From: CAZDQL01 sp964507325
Lineage (GTDB): Bacteria > Planctomycetota > UBA1135 > GCA-002686595
Direction: 5' to 3'
Assembly (NCBI GenBank): GCA_964507325.1
Contig: CAZDQL010000016.1
Location: forward strand, 24,375-88,374
Length of the DNA: 64,000 nucleotides
Shown here: one piece after another, positions 17,915 through 25,610 of the stretch
How the letters are laid out: each line of letters begins with the position of its first letter
Position numbering within the stretch: the stretch's first letter is position 1
Translations under genes and position numbers: made by a program
The notes under the pieces: model-generated
Database searches by the model: none
What the model was told of the DNA's origin: nothing
The model's input: only the letters and a program-made list of their open reading frames with translations

Positions 17915-18451
17915 GTGCTGCACCTCACCGCCAAGTACTGCCCCCTCTGCGCCGGAATCCTGGAGCCCGCCCACGTGGAGGGGCGCGAACGCCCCCGCTG
18001 CGCCGCCTGCGGCTTCGTGTACTTCTGGAACCCCGCCTGCGGGGTTGCGGCGGCGGTCCTGGACGAGGCGGGGCGCGTGCTCCTCATCCGGCGCCGCATC
18101 GCGCCCTTCCGGGGAGAGTGGGCCCTGCCCGCGGGGTACCAGGAGATCGACGAGGATCCGCGGGACACCGTGCTGCGCGAGGTGCGCGAGGAGACCGGGA
18201 TCGAGATCGAAGTGGGCGAGCTCTTCGACGTCCTGTGGGTGGCGGACGACCCGCGCCGCCCCGCCGACGTCCTGGTCTACCTCTGCCGCCCGGTGGGGGG
18301 GGAGCTGGCTCCCTCCGACGACGCCGAGGCGGCGGAGTGGTTCCACCTGGACGAGCTCCCCGACCAGGTGGGCTTCGACAACCGGGAGCGGGTCCTGGAC
18401 CGCCTCCCGCGGCCCGACGGTGCTGCCCCACCTCGCGAGCGCGTGCCATGA
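17915..18451 (+). CDS. Nudix hydrolase with N-terminal zinc ribbon
   Basis: The 178-residue protein starts at a GTG preceded by a strong GAGGAGG ribosome-binding site. The zinc ribbon has CPLC (residues 9-12) and CAAC (about 30-33), as in NudC-like and related Nudix enzymes. The Nudix box follows: GYQEIDEDPRD then REVREETGIEI, fitting G-x5-E-x7-REUxEExGU. Such enzymes hydrolyse nucleoside diphosphates linked to another moiety; the exact substrate is not readable here, and the protein is shorter than true NudC. Its stop overlaps the purM ATG by 4 bp. Confidence 0.9.
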   Translation: MLHLTAKYCPLCAGILEPAHVEGRERPRCAACGFVYFWNPACGVAAAVLDEAGRVLLIRRRIAPFRGEWALPAGYQEIDEDPRDTVLREVREETGIEIEVGELFDVLWVADDPRRPADVLVYLCRPVGGELAPSDDAEAAEWFHLDELPDQVGFDNRERVLDRLPRPDGAAPPRERVP

Positions 18452-19485
18452 GCGATCCGATCACGTACCGCGACGCCGGCGTCGACATCGATGCCCAGGA
18501 CGCCGCCCTCGCGGCGGCGAAAGAGGCGATCAAGAGCACCTTCACGCCGGGGGTGCTCTCGGACGTGGGACTCTTCGGGGGGCTCTTCGATCCAGAGGCG
18601 GCGGGGGTCGCCGGTCAGGTGCTGGTGGCCAGCGCCGACGGGGTGGGGACCAAGCTCGAGGTCGCCAAGCGCGCGGGTGTGTACGACGGCGTGGGGCGTG
18701 ACCTGGTGCAGCACTGCATCAACGACGTCCTGGTCCAGGGGGCGCGCCCCCTCTTCTTCCTCGACTACGTGGGCACCGGGAAGCTCGAGCCGGAGATCGT
18801 GGGCGCCCTGATCCGCGGCTGCGCCCAGGCCTGCGCGGACAACGGCTTGGCGCTGCTCGGCGGGGAGACGGCGGAGATGCCGGGGCTCTACCGCTCCGGG
18901 GACTTCGACCTGGTCGGCTTCGTGGTGGGAGCGGTGCGGCGCGAGCGCATCCTGGACGGATCGCGGGTGCGCCCCGGGCAGGTGCTCCTCGGATTGGCCT
19001 CGAACGGCCTGCACACCAACGGCTACAGCCTGGCGCGGCGGGTGGTCTTCGAGCGCTTGGGATTGGAGCTCGACGATCGGCCCGAGGAGCTGGCGGGGGC
19101 CACGGTGGGGGAGGCGCTGCTGGCGCCCCACCGCAGCTACCTGAAGCTGCTCTGGCCCCTGCTCGAAGGGGAGCGCCTGGCGGGGATGGCCCACGTCACC
19201 GGCGGCGGATTGATCGACAACCTGCCGCGGGTCCTGGGAGCCTGCGATGCCGTGCTCGAGCCCGGGACCTGGCCCGTGCCGGGGATCTTCGACCTGATCG
19301 TCGCCGGTGCCGGGATCGATCGCGACGAGGCCCACCGCGTCTTCAACATGGGTGTCGGAATGGTCTTGATCGTGGAGCCGCAGGAGGAACAGGCGGTGCG
19401 CGAGCACCTGGAGGGTGTCGGCGAGGCGTGCTTCCCGATCGGTCGCCTGGTCGCCGGAGAGGGGCGGGTCAAATGGGCGGACTGA
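18448..19485 (+). CDS. purM: Phosphoribosylformylglycinamidine cyclo-ligase (AIR synthetase)
   Basis: PurM closes the imidazole ring of AIR with ATP in de novo purine synthesis. The 345-residue protein is of normal length. Landmarks are TYRDAGVDIDAQ at the N-terminus, DGVGTKLEVA, HCINDVLVQGARPLFFLDY, LLGGETAEMPGLY, and C-terminal HVTGGGLIDNLPR and FNMGVGMVLI. The ATG overlaps the upstream Nudix stop. The next gene starts 13 bp before the purM stop, so the whole plus-strand run to 23.6 kb may be one transcript. Confidence 0.97.
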   Translation: MSDPITYRDAGVDIDAQDAALAAAKEAIKSTFTPGVLSDVGLFGGLFDPEAAGVAGQVLVASADGVGTKLEVAKRAGVYDGVGRDLVQHCINDVLVQGARPLFFLDYVGTGKLEPEIVGALIRGCAQACADNGLALLGGETAEMPGLYRSGDFDLVGFVVGAVRRERILDGSRVRPGQVLLGLASNGLHTNGYSLARRVVFERLGLELDDRPEELAGATVGEALLAPHRSYLKLLWPLLEGERLAGMAHVTGGGLIDNLPRVLGACDAVLEPGTWPVPGIFDLIVAGAGIDRDEAHRVFNMGVGMVLIVEPQEEQAVREHLEGVGEACFPIGRLVAGEGRVKWAD

Positions 19486-20141
19486 CCCTCGGCGCTCTCC
19501 TGGCGGCGCTGGTCGCCTTCCAGGACCCCTCTCCCCTCGATCGGGCGCGGGAGCTGGTGGGCCGATTGGTGGACGAGGCGTCGGAGCCGGCGCTCCTCCA
19601 GGAGCGCCTGCAGGAGACCTTTGTCGCCTTCGTCGCCGAGCACGACGCCTTCCACGGCGAGGCCGCCCTGCTGCTCGCGGAGGCGATGTACGCCCACGGG
19701 CCGGGGACCTGGAGCGCCTTCTGCTTGGAGGGGATCCTGCGGCGGCTCGGGCGCTACGAGCGCGCCGAGGAGGTCCTGGCAGGGCATCTGGAGACCGTGA
19801 CGGTTCCGGAGCAGCGCGCCCAGATCCTCGAGCGTCGGGCGATCCTGGCCGCCGGCGCGGGTTGGCGCGAGCGCGAGCTCGACCACCTGGGGCGTGCCCT
19901 GGCCCTCGATGGCCTCGACGCCCAGCAGATGCTGGGCCGCCTCGCCCTGTTCGAGGGTCGCAAGGAACGGGCACGGGTCCTGTTCCGCGTGCTGGTGGAG
20001 CGGCTCCGAGGGGCTAGGGAAGGGGCCGGGGAAGTGACACCCGAGTCGATCCCCTGGGCATTGCGGGGGTGGGGACTTGCGCTCCTGCCCCCCGCCTCCG
20101 AACCTGGTCGCGACACGCTGGACGGGGGCTCGCCGCGCTAG
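19473..20141 (+). CDS. Secreted or periplasmic TPR-like helical protein
   Basis: I chose the ATG at 19473, preceded by a GAGAGGGGCGGG stretch, which opens a short hydrophobic leader (GGLTLGALLAALVAFQ). The protein has 222 residues. The remainder is rich in Leu, Ala, Arg and Glu, with tetratricopeptide-like helix pairs (for example RLGRYERAEEVLAGHLETV and ELDHLGRALALDGLDA). No catalytic motif is visible. It overlaps the end of purM. No specific function is recognised; TPR domains usually mediate protein-protein contacts. Confidence 0.65.
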   Translation: MGGLTLGALLAALVAFQDPSPLDRARELVGRLVDEASEPALLQERLQETFVAFVAEHDAFHGEAALLLAEAMYAHGPGTWSAFCLEGILRRLGRYERAEEVLAGHLETVTVPEQRAQILERRAILAAGAGWRERELDHLGRALALDGLDAQQMLGRLALFEGRKERARVLFRVLVERLRGAREGAGEVTPESIPWALRGWGLALLPPASEPGRDTLDGGSPR

Positions 20142-20180
20142 CGGGGTGCAACCGCCCTTCCCTGAGGGACTACACAAGCC

Positions 20181-21473
20181 ATGTCGATGAAGCACCTCTC
20201 CCTGCTGGCCCTGGGCCTTCTCGTCCTCCCCATCGGCTCCGCCGCTCCCGTCGAGCAGGAGCGCTACCTGAAGGACTCCGACCTGCGCAAGCTGGGTGAG
20301 TCCCTGAGCGACTACATCGAGGCGCGGGAGGAGAACAAGGACGTCGGGGAGGCGGAGGAGGACGTCCAGAAGGCGATGGACAAGCTGGAGAGCAAGCTCC
20401 GCAAGACCCCCGCCAACGGGGACGTCCTGGCGGCGACCGGCGACTTCGGCTACGCCATCTGGCTCGGGTACGACTACGCAAAGAAGCGCGTCAGGAAGGG
20501 CAAGGTCCAGAACGCCGAGTTCGTGCGCGCTCCCCGCTTCCCCGAGGACGAGCCCCTCGAGTACGCCGTCTGGACGCCCTCGAAGTACAACGCCAGGTCG
20601 GGTCCCGGGTACGCGTTCATCCTCACGGTCCCCGACTCCGACGTGAAGCCCAGCGATCACCTGGTCGAGCAATGGACCGACGGGACGGTGCGTGACGGAG
20701 CGATCCTCGCCGCCCCCCAGATGCCGGAGGACCCCGACACCTGGGAGACGGCGGGCGTGGCCAACGTCATGTTCCTCTACGGCGAGATCACCAAGAACTA
20801 CGCCGTCGACTTCGATCGCATCTACCTCGCCGGCCGCGGGCGAGGCGTGCAGACCGCGCTGGCGATCGGCGAGTCCTTCCCCGATCGCTTCGCCGGGGTG
20901 ATCGGTCGCGCCGGGGATCCCGGTGACACGGCTGCGGGCAACTTCCGGAACCTGGCGACCTACTTCGCCGGCGGTGGGGGCAAGGCCACCGCCTTCTCCA
21001 AGCAGATCGAGGAGCTGGGCTACGGCAACTGCAGCCTGGATCCCTCGGGGGGGGAGGAGGACATCTGGAACTGGATCCTCGCCCACCCGCGCGTCTCCTA
21101 CCCCACTGAGGTGACGCTGATCCCCAACCAGTACACGAACCGCGCCTACTGGCTGCAGGTGCCGCGCACCGACGGCGCCACGCCGGTGAAGGTGCACGCC
21201 GTGCTCGACCGCGCGACGAACACCGTGACGGTCGAGGGAGAAGGGGTGAACGAGTTCTCGCTGCACTTCAGCGACGCCATCCTCGACATGAATCGCGAGA
21301 TCACGGTCATCGCCAACGGACAGGAGTACAAGGACCTGATCCCGCGCTCCTTCCGCACCGCGTTGAGCAACATCTACAACGCGCGCATCGACCCGGGGAA
21401 GGTGCTGGTGGCCTCCAAGCCCTACCACCTGCCCTCCCTGGCCAAGGAAGAGGACGAGGGCGGAGGCCAGTGA
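20181..21473 (+). CDS. Secreted alpha/beta-hydrolase-fold protein lacking the serine nucleophile
   Basis: The 430-residue protein has a signal peptide (HLSLLALGLLVLPIGSAA). A helical N-terminal region of about 100 residues is followed by an esterase-like fold. DFDRIYLAGRGRGVQTALAI and SFPDRFAGVIGRAGD align with the usual nucleophile-elbow region of extracytoplasmic esterases (DRVYLtGhSmGG...yPdrFA). The G-x-S-x-G motif reads GRGRG, so the catalytic serine is replaced by Arg. The protein is probably non-enzymatic: a binding or scaffold pseudo-hydrolase. Its stop overlaps the downstream gene's GTG. The function is unknown. Confidence 0.7.
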   Translation: MSMKHLSLLALGLLVLPIGSAAPVEQERYLKDSDLRKLGESLSDYIEAREENKDVGEAEEDVQKAMDKLESKLRKTPANGDVLAATGDFGYAIWLGYDYAKKRVRKGKVQNAEFVRAPRFPEDEPLEYAVWTPSKYNARSGPGYAFILTVPDSDVKPSDHLVEQWTDGTVRDGAILAAPQMPEDPDTWETAGVANVMFLYGEITKNYAVDFDRIYLAGRGRGVQTALAIGESFPDRFAGVIGRAGDPGDTAAGNFRNLATYFAGGGGKATAFSKQIEELGYGNCSLDPSGGEEDIWNWILAHPRVSYPTEVTLIPNQYTNRAYWLQVPRTDGATPVKVHAVLDRATNTVTVEGEGVNEFSLHFSDAILDMNREITVIANGQEYKDLIPRSFRTALSNIYNARIDPGKVLVASKPYHLPSLAKEEDEGGGQ

Positions 21474-23074
21474 ACGACGGGCGGCGCGGTCTGTCGGCGC
21501 TGCTGCTCGGTACCGTCGCCCTGGCCGGCGCGGGGACGATGACCGTCGAGCTGGCCGCCGTGCGCCTCCTGGCGCCCTGGTTTGGCGCCTCGGCGATGGT
21601 GTGGACCAACGTGATCGGGGTGATCCTGCTCGCCCTGGCGCTGGGATACCTGCTCGGGGCGCGCCTGTCCCGTCGCGGTAGCGCGGTGCGGCGCATGGGG
21701 GTGACCCTGCTCGTCGCGGCGGCGGTCACCGCGCTCCTGCCAGGGATCGCGGCTCCCGTGGCGGGGGCGCTGGTGCCGAGCGGGCTGGACCTGGACCAGG
21801 CCGCGCAGCTGATGGTGTGGGGGAGCCTGGCGTGCTCGCTGGTGCTCTTCCTGCCCGCGGCGCTCGCCATGGGGTGCGTCGGACCCCTGGCGGTCGAGGC
21901 GTTGGCGCAGCTCAGGGGCGCCGGGGCGGGGGACGCGGGAGGGCGCGTGCTCGGGGCCTCGACCCTGGGGAGCCTGGTGGGGACCTTCGCGACCACCCAT
22001 CTCTTCGTGCCCAGGCTGGGCCTGCAGTGGACCTTCCTCGGTTCCGCCGCTGCGCTGGGGCTGGCCGGCTTGCTGCTCCTCGGCCGGCGCTGGAGTCCGC
22101 TGGCGGTCGGGTCGGCGCTGCTCTTCGGCATCGCCCTCTGCCTGCCCGCGTACCGCCCGCCGGGAGGCCCGCCGGGGTGGAAGACCCTCGAGCGCAGGCA
22201 GTCGGGCTACCAGTGGTTGAAGGTCGTCGAGCTGCCCGAGTCGGAGGGTTCGCTGCGCTTCCTGCAGGTGAACGAGAGCCTCGATTCCTACCAGTCGGTG
22301 TGGCAGGCCGAGAAGGGCCTCCTGCCCACGGGGCACTACTACAACTACTTCGCGCCACCGCTGTGGTGGAGCACCCGGGAGGCGTCGTCGGAGGACTGGC
22401 AGGTCCTGATCCTGGGCCTCGGAGCGGGGACCGCCGTGCGCGTTCTCGAGGGCGTGCTCCCCACCGGGGTGGAGCTGGCCACGGTGGGGGTGGAGCTCGA
22501 TCCTGCGGTGACGGAGCTCGGGGAGCGCTGGTTCCAGCTCGAGCGCAACCGCTCGGAGCGCCGGGTGCTGGCGAGCCTCGACGCGCGCGCGGCCCTGCGC
22601 GGCCTCGGCCCCGACCAGGACCAGGTCGTCCTGGACTGCTACGCCAACAACATGGAGATCCCCTGGCACCTCGCCAGCGTGGAGTTCTTCGAGGAGCTGC
22701 GCCGCGTCCTGCGGGAGGGGGGCTGGCTGACCGTCAACGTGGGCGGCTTCGGGGTGGAGGATCCGGTGGTGGACGCCGTCGCGCGCAGCGCCGCGGTGGG
22801 CTTCGGCAGCCGCGTGCTCGCCGTGCGGGTTCCCTTTTCCCGCAACGTGATGCTCTACGCGCGCCGGGGGGTGGAGCCGCCCTCTCCCGGCTCCGCGCAG
22901 TGGAGCGTGGCGTCGGAGGCGATCGGCGGACTGCTGCGGCCCCTCGAGATCGAGGGGGCCACGCGCTGGTTCGCCCCCGGGGATCCCGGGTTGGTGCTCA
23001 CCGACGACCACAACCCGATCGACCTCCTGCAAATGCGCTCGATCGCGGTGGGGCGCGCGCGCCTCCTGGAGTGA
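21470..23074 (+). CDS. Membrane-fused spermidine-synthase-like protein
   Basis: The 534-residue protein starts at a GTG. The N-terminal half (about 1-215) has six to seven membrane helices, beginning ALLLGTVALAGAGTMTVELAAVRLLAPWFG, the hallmark of fused MFS/spermidine-synthase proteins. The C-terminal half is a Rossmann-type SAM/dcSAM-binding domain: LILGLGAGTAVR (glycine loop), GVELDPAV (acidic ribose-binding residue), DARAALR, and DQVVLDCYANNMEIPWHLAS as the active-site segment. The usual catalytic Asp lies in VVLDCY. Whether it makes polyamines is unproven; many members have no known product. Confidence 0.83.
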   Translation: MNDGRRGLSALLLGTVALAGAGTMTVELAAVRLLAPWFGASAMVWTNVIGVILLALALGYLLGARLSRRGSAVRRMGVTLLVAAAVTALLPGIAAPVAGALVPSGLDLDQAAQLMVWGSLACSLVLFLPAALAMGCVGPLAVEALAQLRGAGAGDAGGRVLGASTLGSLVGTFATTHLFVPRLGLQWTFLGSAAALGLAGLLLLGRRWSPLAVGSALLFGIALCLPAYRPPGGPPGWKTLERRQSGYQWLKVVELPESEGSLRFLQVNESLDSYQSVWQAEKGLLPTGHYYNYFAPPLWWSTREASSEDWQVLILGLGAGTAVRVLEGVLPTGVELATVGVELDPAVTELGERWFQLERNRSERRVLASLDARAALRGLGPDQDQVVLDCYANNMEIPWHLASVEFFEELRRVLREGGWLTVNVGGFGVEDPVVDAVARSAAVGFGSRVLAVRVPFSRNVMLYARRGVEPPSPGSAQWSVASEAIGGLLRPLEIEGATRWFAPGDPGLVLTDDHNPIDLLQMRSIAVGRARLLE

Positions 23075-23613
23075 TGCGGCGTCTCCTGCCCTCGCTCCTG
23101 GCGCTCTGGCTCCTCGCTGGCGGCCCTCTCCTGGGGCAAGCGGGGGTGGAGGAGGCGGCCGACCTGCGGCAGGCGGGTCGCTATCGGGAGTCCCTCGCCG
23201 CCGCCGACGCAATCCGCGCTCCCGCCCTGCGGCAGCGCGAGCGGCTGGAGACCCTGTGGGCCGCCGGAGACCTGGGGGGGGCGCTGGGGGCCGTGCGCGA
23301 CGGTTTGGAGGCGGAGGCCGGCGGCGAGGTGCGACTCTGGCTCCTCTGGCGCGGGACCGCGTTGGCCCTGCAGCTGGGCCTGGCGGATCAGGCGGCGGAG
23401 CTGGTGGGCTCACTGGAGGGGGCGATCGATGCTGCGCAGCTCCCCGACTCCGAGCGAGGCGCTTGGCGCGAGGGCGCGGCCGGGTTGCGCGAGCGCTCCG
23501 ACGACCTCTCCGCGCGGCTGGCCCGCGGCGAAGCGGCCCTGGTCCGGGCGCGGATCGTGACCCTGGCGGTCGGACTCCTCGCGCTGCTGGCGCTGGCGCG
23601 CCTGGCGCGCTGA
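23074..23613 (+). CDS. Small exported protein with C-terminal membrane anchor
   Basis: The 179-residue protein's ATG overlaps the upstream stop (TGATG). A signal peptide (LLPSLLALWLLAGGPLLGQA) is followed by a helical Ala/Leu/Arg/Glu-rich domain resembling a single TPR unit (EEAADLRQAGRYRESLAAADAI). A C-terminal hydrophobic helix (VTLAVGLLALLALARLA) ends in basic residues, consistent with insertion in the cytoplasmic membrane facing the periplasm. No enzyme motif is seen. It is the last gene of the plus-strand run and converges with the HEAT array, with 11 bp between stops. Confidence 0.65.
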   Translation: MRRLLPSLLALWLLAGGPLLGQAGVEEAADLRQAGRYRESLAAADAIRAPALRQRERLETLWAAGDLGGALGAVRDGLEAEAGGEVRLWLLWRGTALALQLGLADQAAELVGSLEGAIDAAQLPDSERGAWREGAAGLRERSDDLSARLARGEAALVRARIVTLAVGLLALLALARLAR

Positions 23614-23624
23614 GGAGCGCGGAT

Positions 23625-25559
23625 TCAGAGCAGATCCAGGATCCCCTTACCCCCCCTCGGATCGAAGAGGGTGGCGGGCGCCTGCCACCAGAGCACGTCC
23701 GCCGCGATCTTCGAGTTCCAGGGGTAGCGCTCCTTGTCCCCGATGAGCCCCAGGGCGACCGCGGCGTAGGCGCGCGTCGTGTCGGAGAGGCGGCGGTTCT
23801 GGAGCACCCCGACCAGCGCAGGGACCACCGCGCTGTCCCCGACGAAGCCGAGGGCCCAGGCGCTCGAGACCTGCTCCACGAGCAGGGCCGAGCTGCGCAG
23901 CCGCGCGACCAGGATGTGTGCCGCGCTGCGATCGCCGAGCAGGGCCAGGGCGATCGACGCCTCGCGCATGATGCCCGGCTTCAGGGTCGTGGTGCGGACG
24001 ATGCCCAGGAGGGTGGGTACCGCCTCCTGGGCCTGCATCAACCCCAGGGCGATCATCGCGTTGGCGCGCGTGTTCTCGTCGCCGGCCGCGGAGCGCTCGA
24101 TCAGGGGCTCGATCGCGCGGCGCTCCGCCACGAGGCCCAGGGCGATCGCCAGGGCTCCCTCCTCGGAGGGGCTGGCGGCGCTCCCGAAGGCCTGCAGGAG
24201 GGCCGTGCGCAGCTCCTCGCTGAGGGGGCGTCCGCCCGCGGCGTTGCCCCGCTCCAGGATCCCCAGAGCCAGGGCGGCCCAGGGGCGCTGGGCGCTCTTG
24301 CCGCGGGCCAGGAGGCGCAGCAGGCGGGAGCGGATCGCGTCCGGGGCGTCCCCGCGCTCCCCGCGACCCTCGCGGGCGCCGACGCGTCCGAGGGCCAGGA
24401 GCGCCAGGTGGCGCCCGAGGCGATCCCCGCCCTCGAGGGCGTCCTCCAGCGCAGCGCGCAGGAGCACGTCGGGAGGATCGAGATCGTTGTCGCCGAGGAG
24501 CCCCGAGGCGAGCAGGACTCCGTGGCGGACCATGGGGCTGGCCTTCGAGCGCGGGCTGAGGACGGCGGTGAACTCGAGCACCAGGCGCTGCTTCCAGCCC
24601 TCCGAGAGTCCGGCGGTCAGACGCGCCATCGGCACGGGCAGGTGGGCGCGGACGCGTGCATCGAGACCCTCCTCCTCCCAGAGGGTGAGCAGGAGCGTCA
24701 ACTGCCCTTCGCGGGAAGCGGAGGGCGCCGGCGCGTCGCCACCGGGGGGGACGCCGGCCGGCTGCAGGGGCACCAGGCCCATGGCGATCACCGTCGCCAC
24801 CAGACGGTCGCGCATCGGCTTCTCGCCGAGGGGGATGGCGCGCGCCAACTGGTGCACGGCGAAGCGGCGCACCGCGCGCCGTTCGGCGCGGTAGCCGACC
24901 AACCCCAGGCCGTAGGCCGCGAAGGCGCGCGTGCGCTCCGGCACCCGGGAGCGGCCGGTGGCGGCGCGCCCCGCCGGCGTGTCCAGGAGCAGGTTGGCCA
25001 GCAGGGCTGCGCTCTCCTGATCGGCCATCACGCCCAGGGCGATGACGGCGGTCTCGTGCACCTCCTGGTTGGAGTGGGTGATCCAGGTCCTCAACAGGCC
25101 ACCCAGATTTTCGTGCCCGCCCGGGACCGGTCCGATCTTGGCCAGGGCCAGGAGGCAGGCGGTGATCATGTCGACGTCCTTCTGCCCCTCGAGCGCCGCC
25201 AGGAGGGCGGGTTGGACGCTCTCCGCCAGGAGGGTCCGGTCGGGTCGCAACCCCCGCACCACGGCGCGCATGGCGCCCGCCCCCAGGTCGAAGTCGTCGT
25301 CGCCGCCGCTGTCCACGCGCCGCTTGAAGACCGCGTCCCTGAGGGCCAGGTAGCGGTCGCGGTTGAAGCTCCACCATTGGCTCCACGCCGCCGGATCGCT
25401 GTCGGCGAGTCCCCCCGTGTTGGAGCTCGGCCCTCCGCCGCTGGCCCCGCCGGGGCCGACGGTGGCCCCGGGGCCGCGATAGACACCGCCGTGGCTCCAC
25501 GCCGGGGCGCAGAGCAGGACGCCCAGGAGCGCGCACAGCGCCGGGCTTGATCGACTCAT
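23625..25559 (-). CDS. Secreted HEAT-repeat protein, array member 1
   Basis: The 644-residue protein has a signal peptide (SRSSPALCALLGVLLCAPAWS). HGGVYRGPG, a short Gly/Pro/Ser linker and the family signature WSQWWSFNRDRYLALR follow, then GGDDDFDLGAG. The remainder is a solenoid of HEAT/PBS-lyase-type repeats of about 35 residues (for example AFAAYGLGLVGY, NAMIALGLMQAQ, AYAAVALGLIGD). The C-terminus carries YPWNSKI and ends GKGILDLL. There is no catalytic site, so an extracytoplasmic scaffold or binding role is most likely. It is the most diverged of four tandem paralogues and lies 47 bp downstream of member 2. Confidence 0.8.
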   Translation of the reverse strand: MSRSSPALCALLGVLLCAPAWSHGGVYRGPGATVGPGGASGGGPSSNTGGLADSDPAAWSQWWSFNRDRYLALRDAVFKRRVDSGGDDDFDLGAGAMRAVVRGLRPDRTLLAESVQPALLAALEGQKDVDMITACLLALAKIGPVPGGHENLGGLLRTWITHSNQEVHETAVIALGVMADQESAALLANLLLDTPAGRAATGRSRVPERTRAFAAYGLGLVGYRAERRAVRRFAVHQLARAIPLGEKPMRDRLVATVIAMGLVPLQPAGVPPGGDAPAPSASREGQLTLLLTLWEEEGLDARVRAHLPVPMARLTAGLSEGWKQRLVLEFTAVLSPRSKASPMVRHGVLLASGLLGDNDLDPPDVLLRAALEDALEGGDRLGRHLALLALGRVGAREGRGERGDAPDAIRSRLLRLLARGKSAQRPWAALALGILERGNAAGGRPLSEELRTALLQAFGSAASPSEEGALAIALGLVAERRAIEPLIERSAAGDENTRANAMIALGLMQAQEAVPTLLGIVRTTTLKPGIMREASIALALLGDRSAAHILVARLRSSALLVEQVSSAWALGFVGDSAVVPALVGVLQNRRLSDTTRAYAAVALGLIGDKERYPWNSKIAADVLWWQAPATLFDPRGGKGILDLL

Positions 25560-25589
25560 GTCGTTTCCTTGCGGCCCCAGAGAATCCAG

Positions 25590-25610
25590 TTCGTGAATGG
25601 TCCGGGCTAG
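25590..25610 (-). repeat. Half copy of the CTAG/ATTCATGAG intergenic repeat
   Basis: Read on the minus strand, CTAGCCCGGACCATTCACGAA starts inside the stop codon of HEAT member 2 and shares CCGGACCATTCA with the left end of the hairpin at 54887. It lacks the inverted second arm. It resembles a truncated or single-arm copy of the family found complete at 27830-28012 and 54887-54979. Confidence 0.5.
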
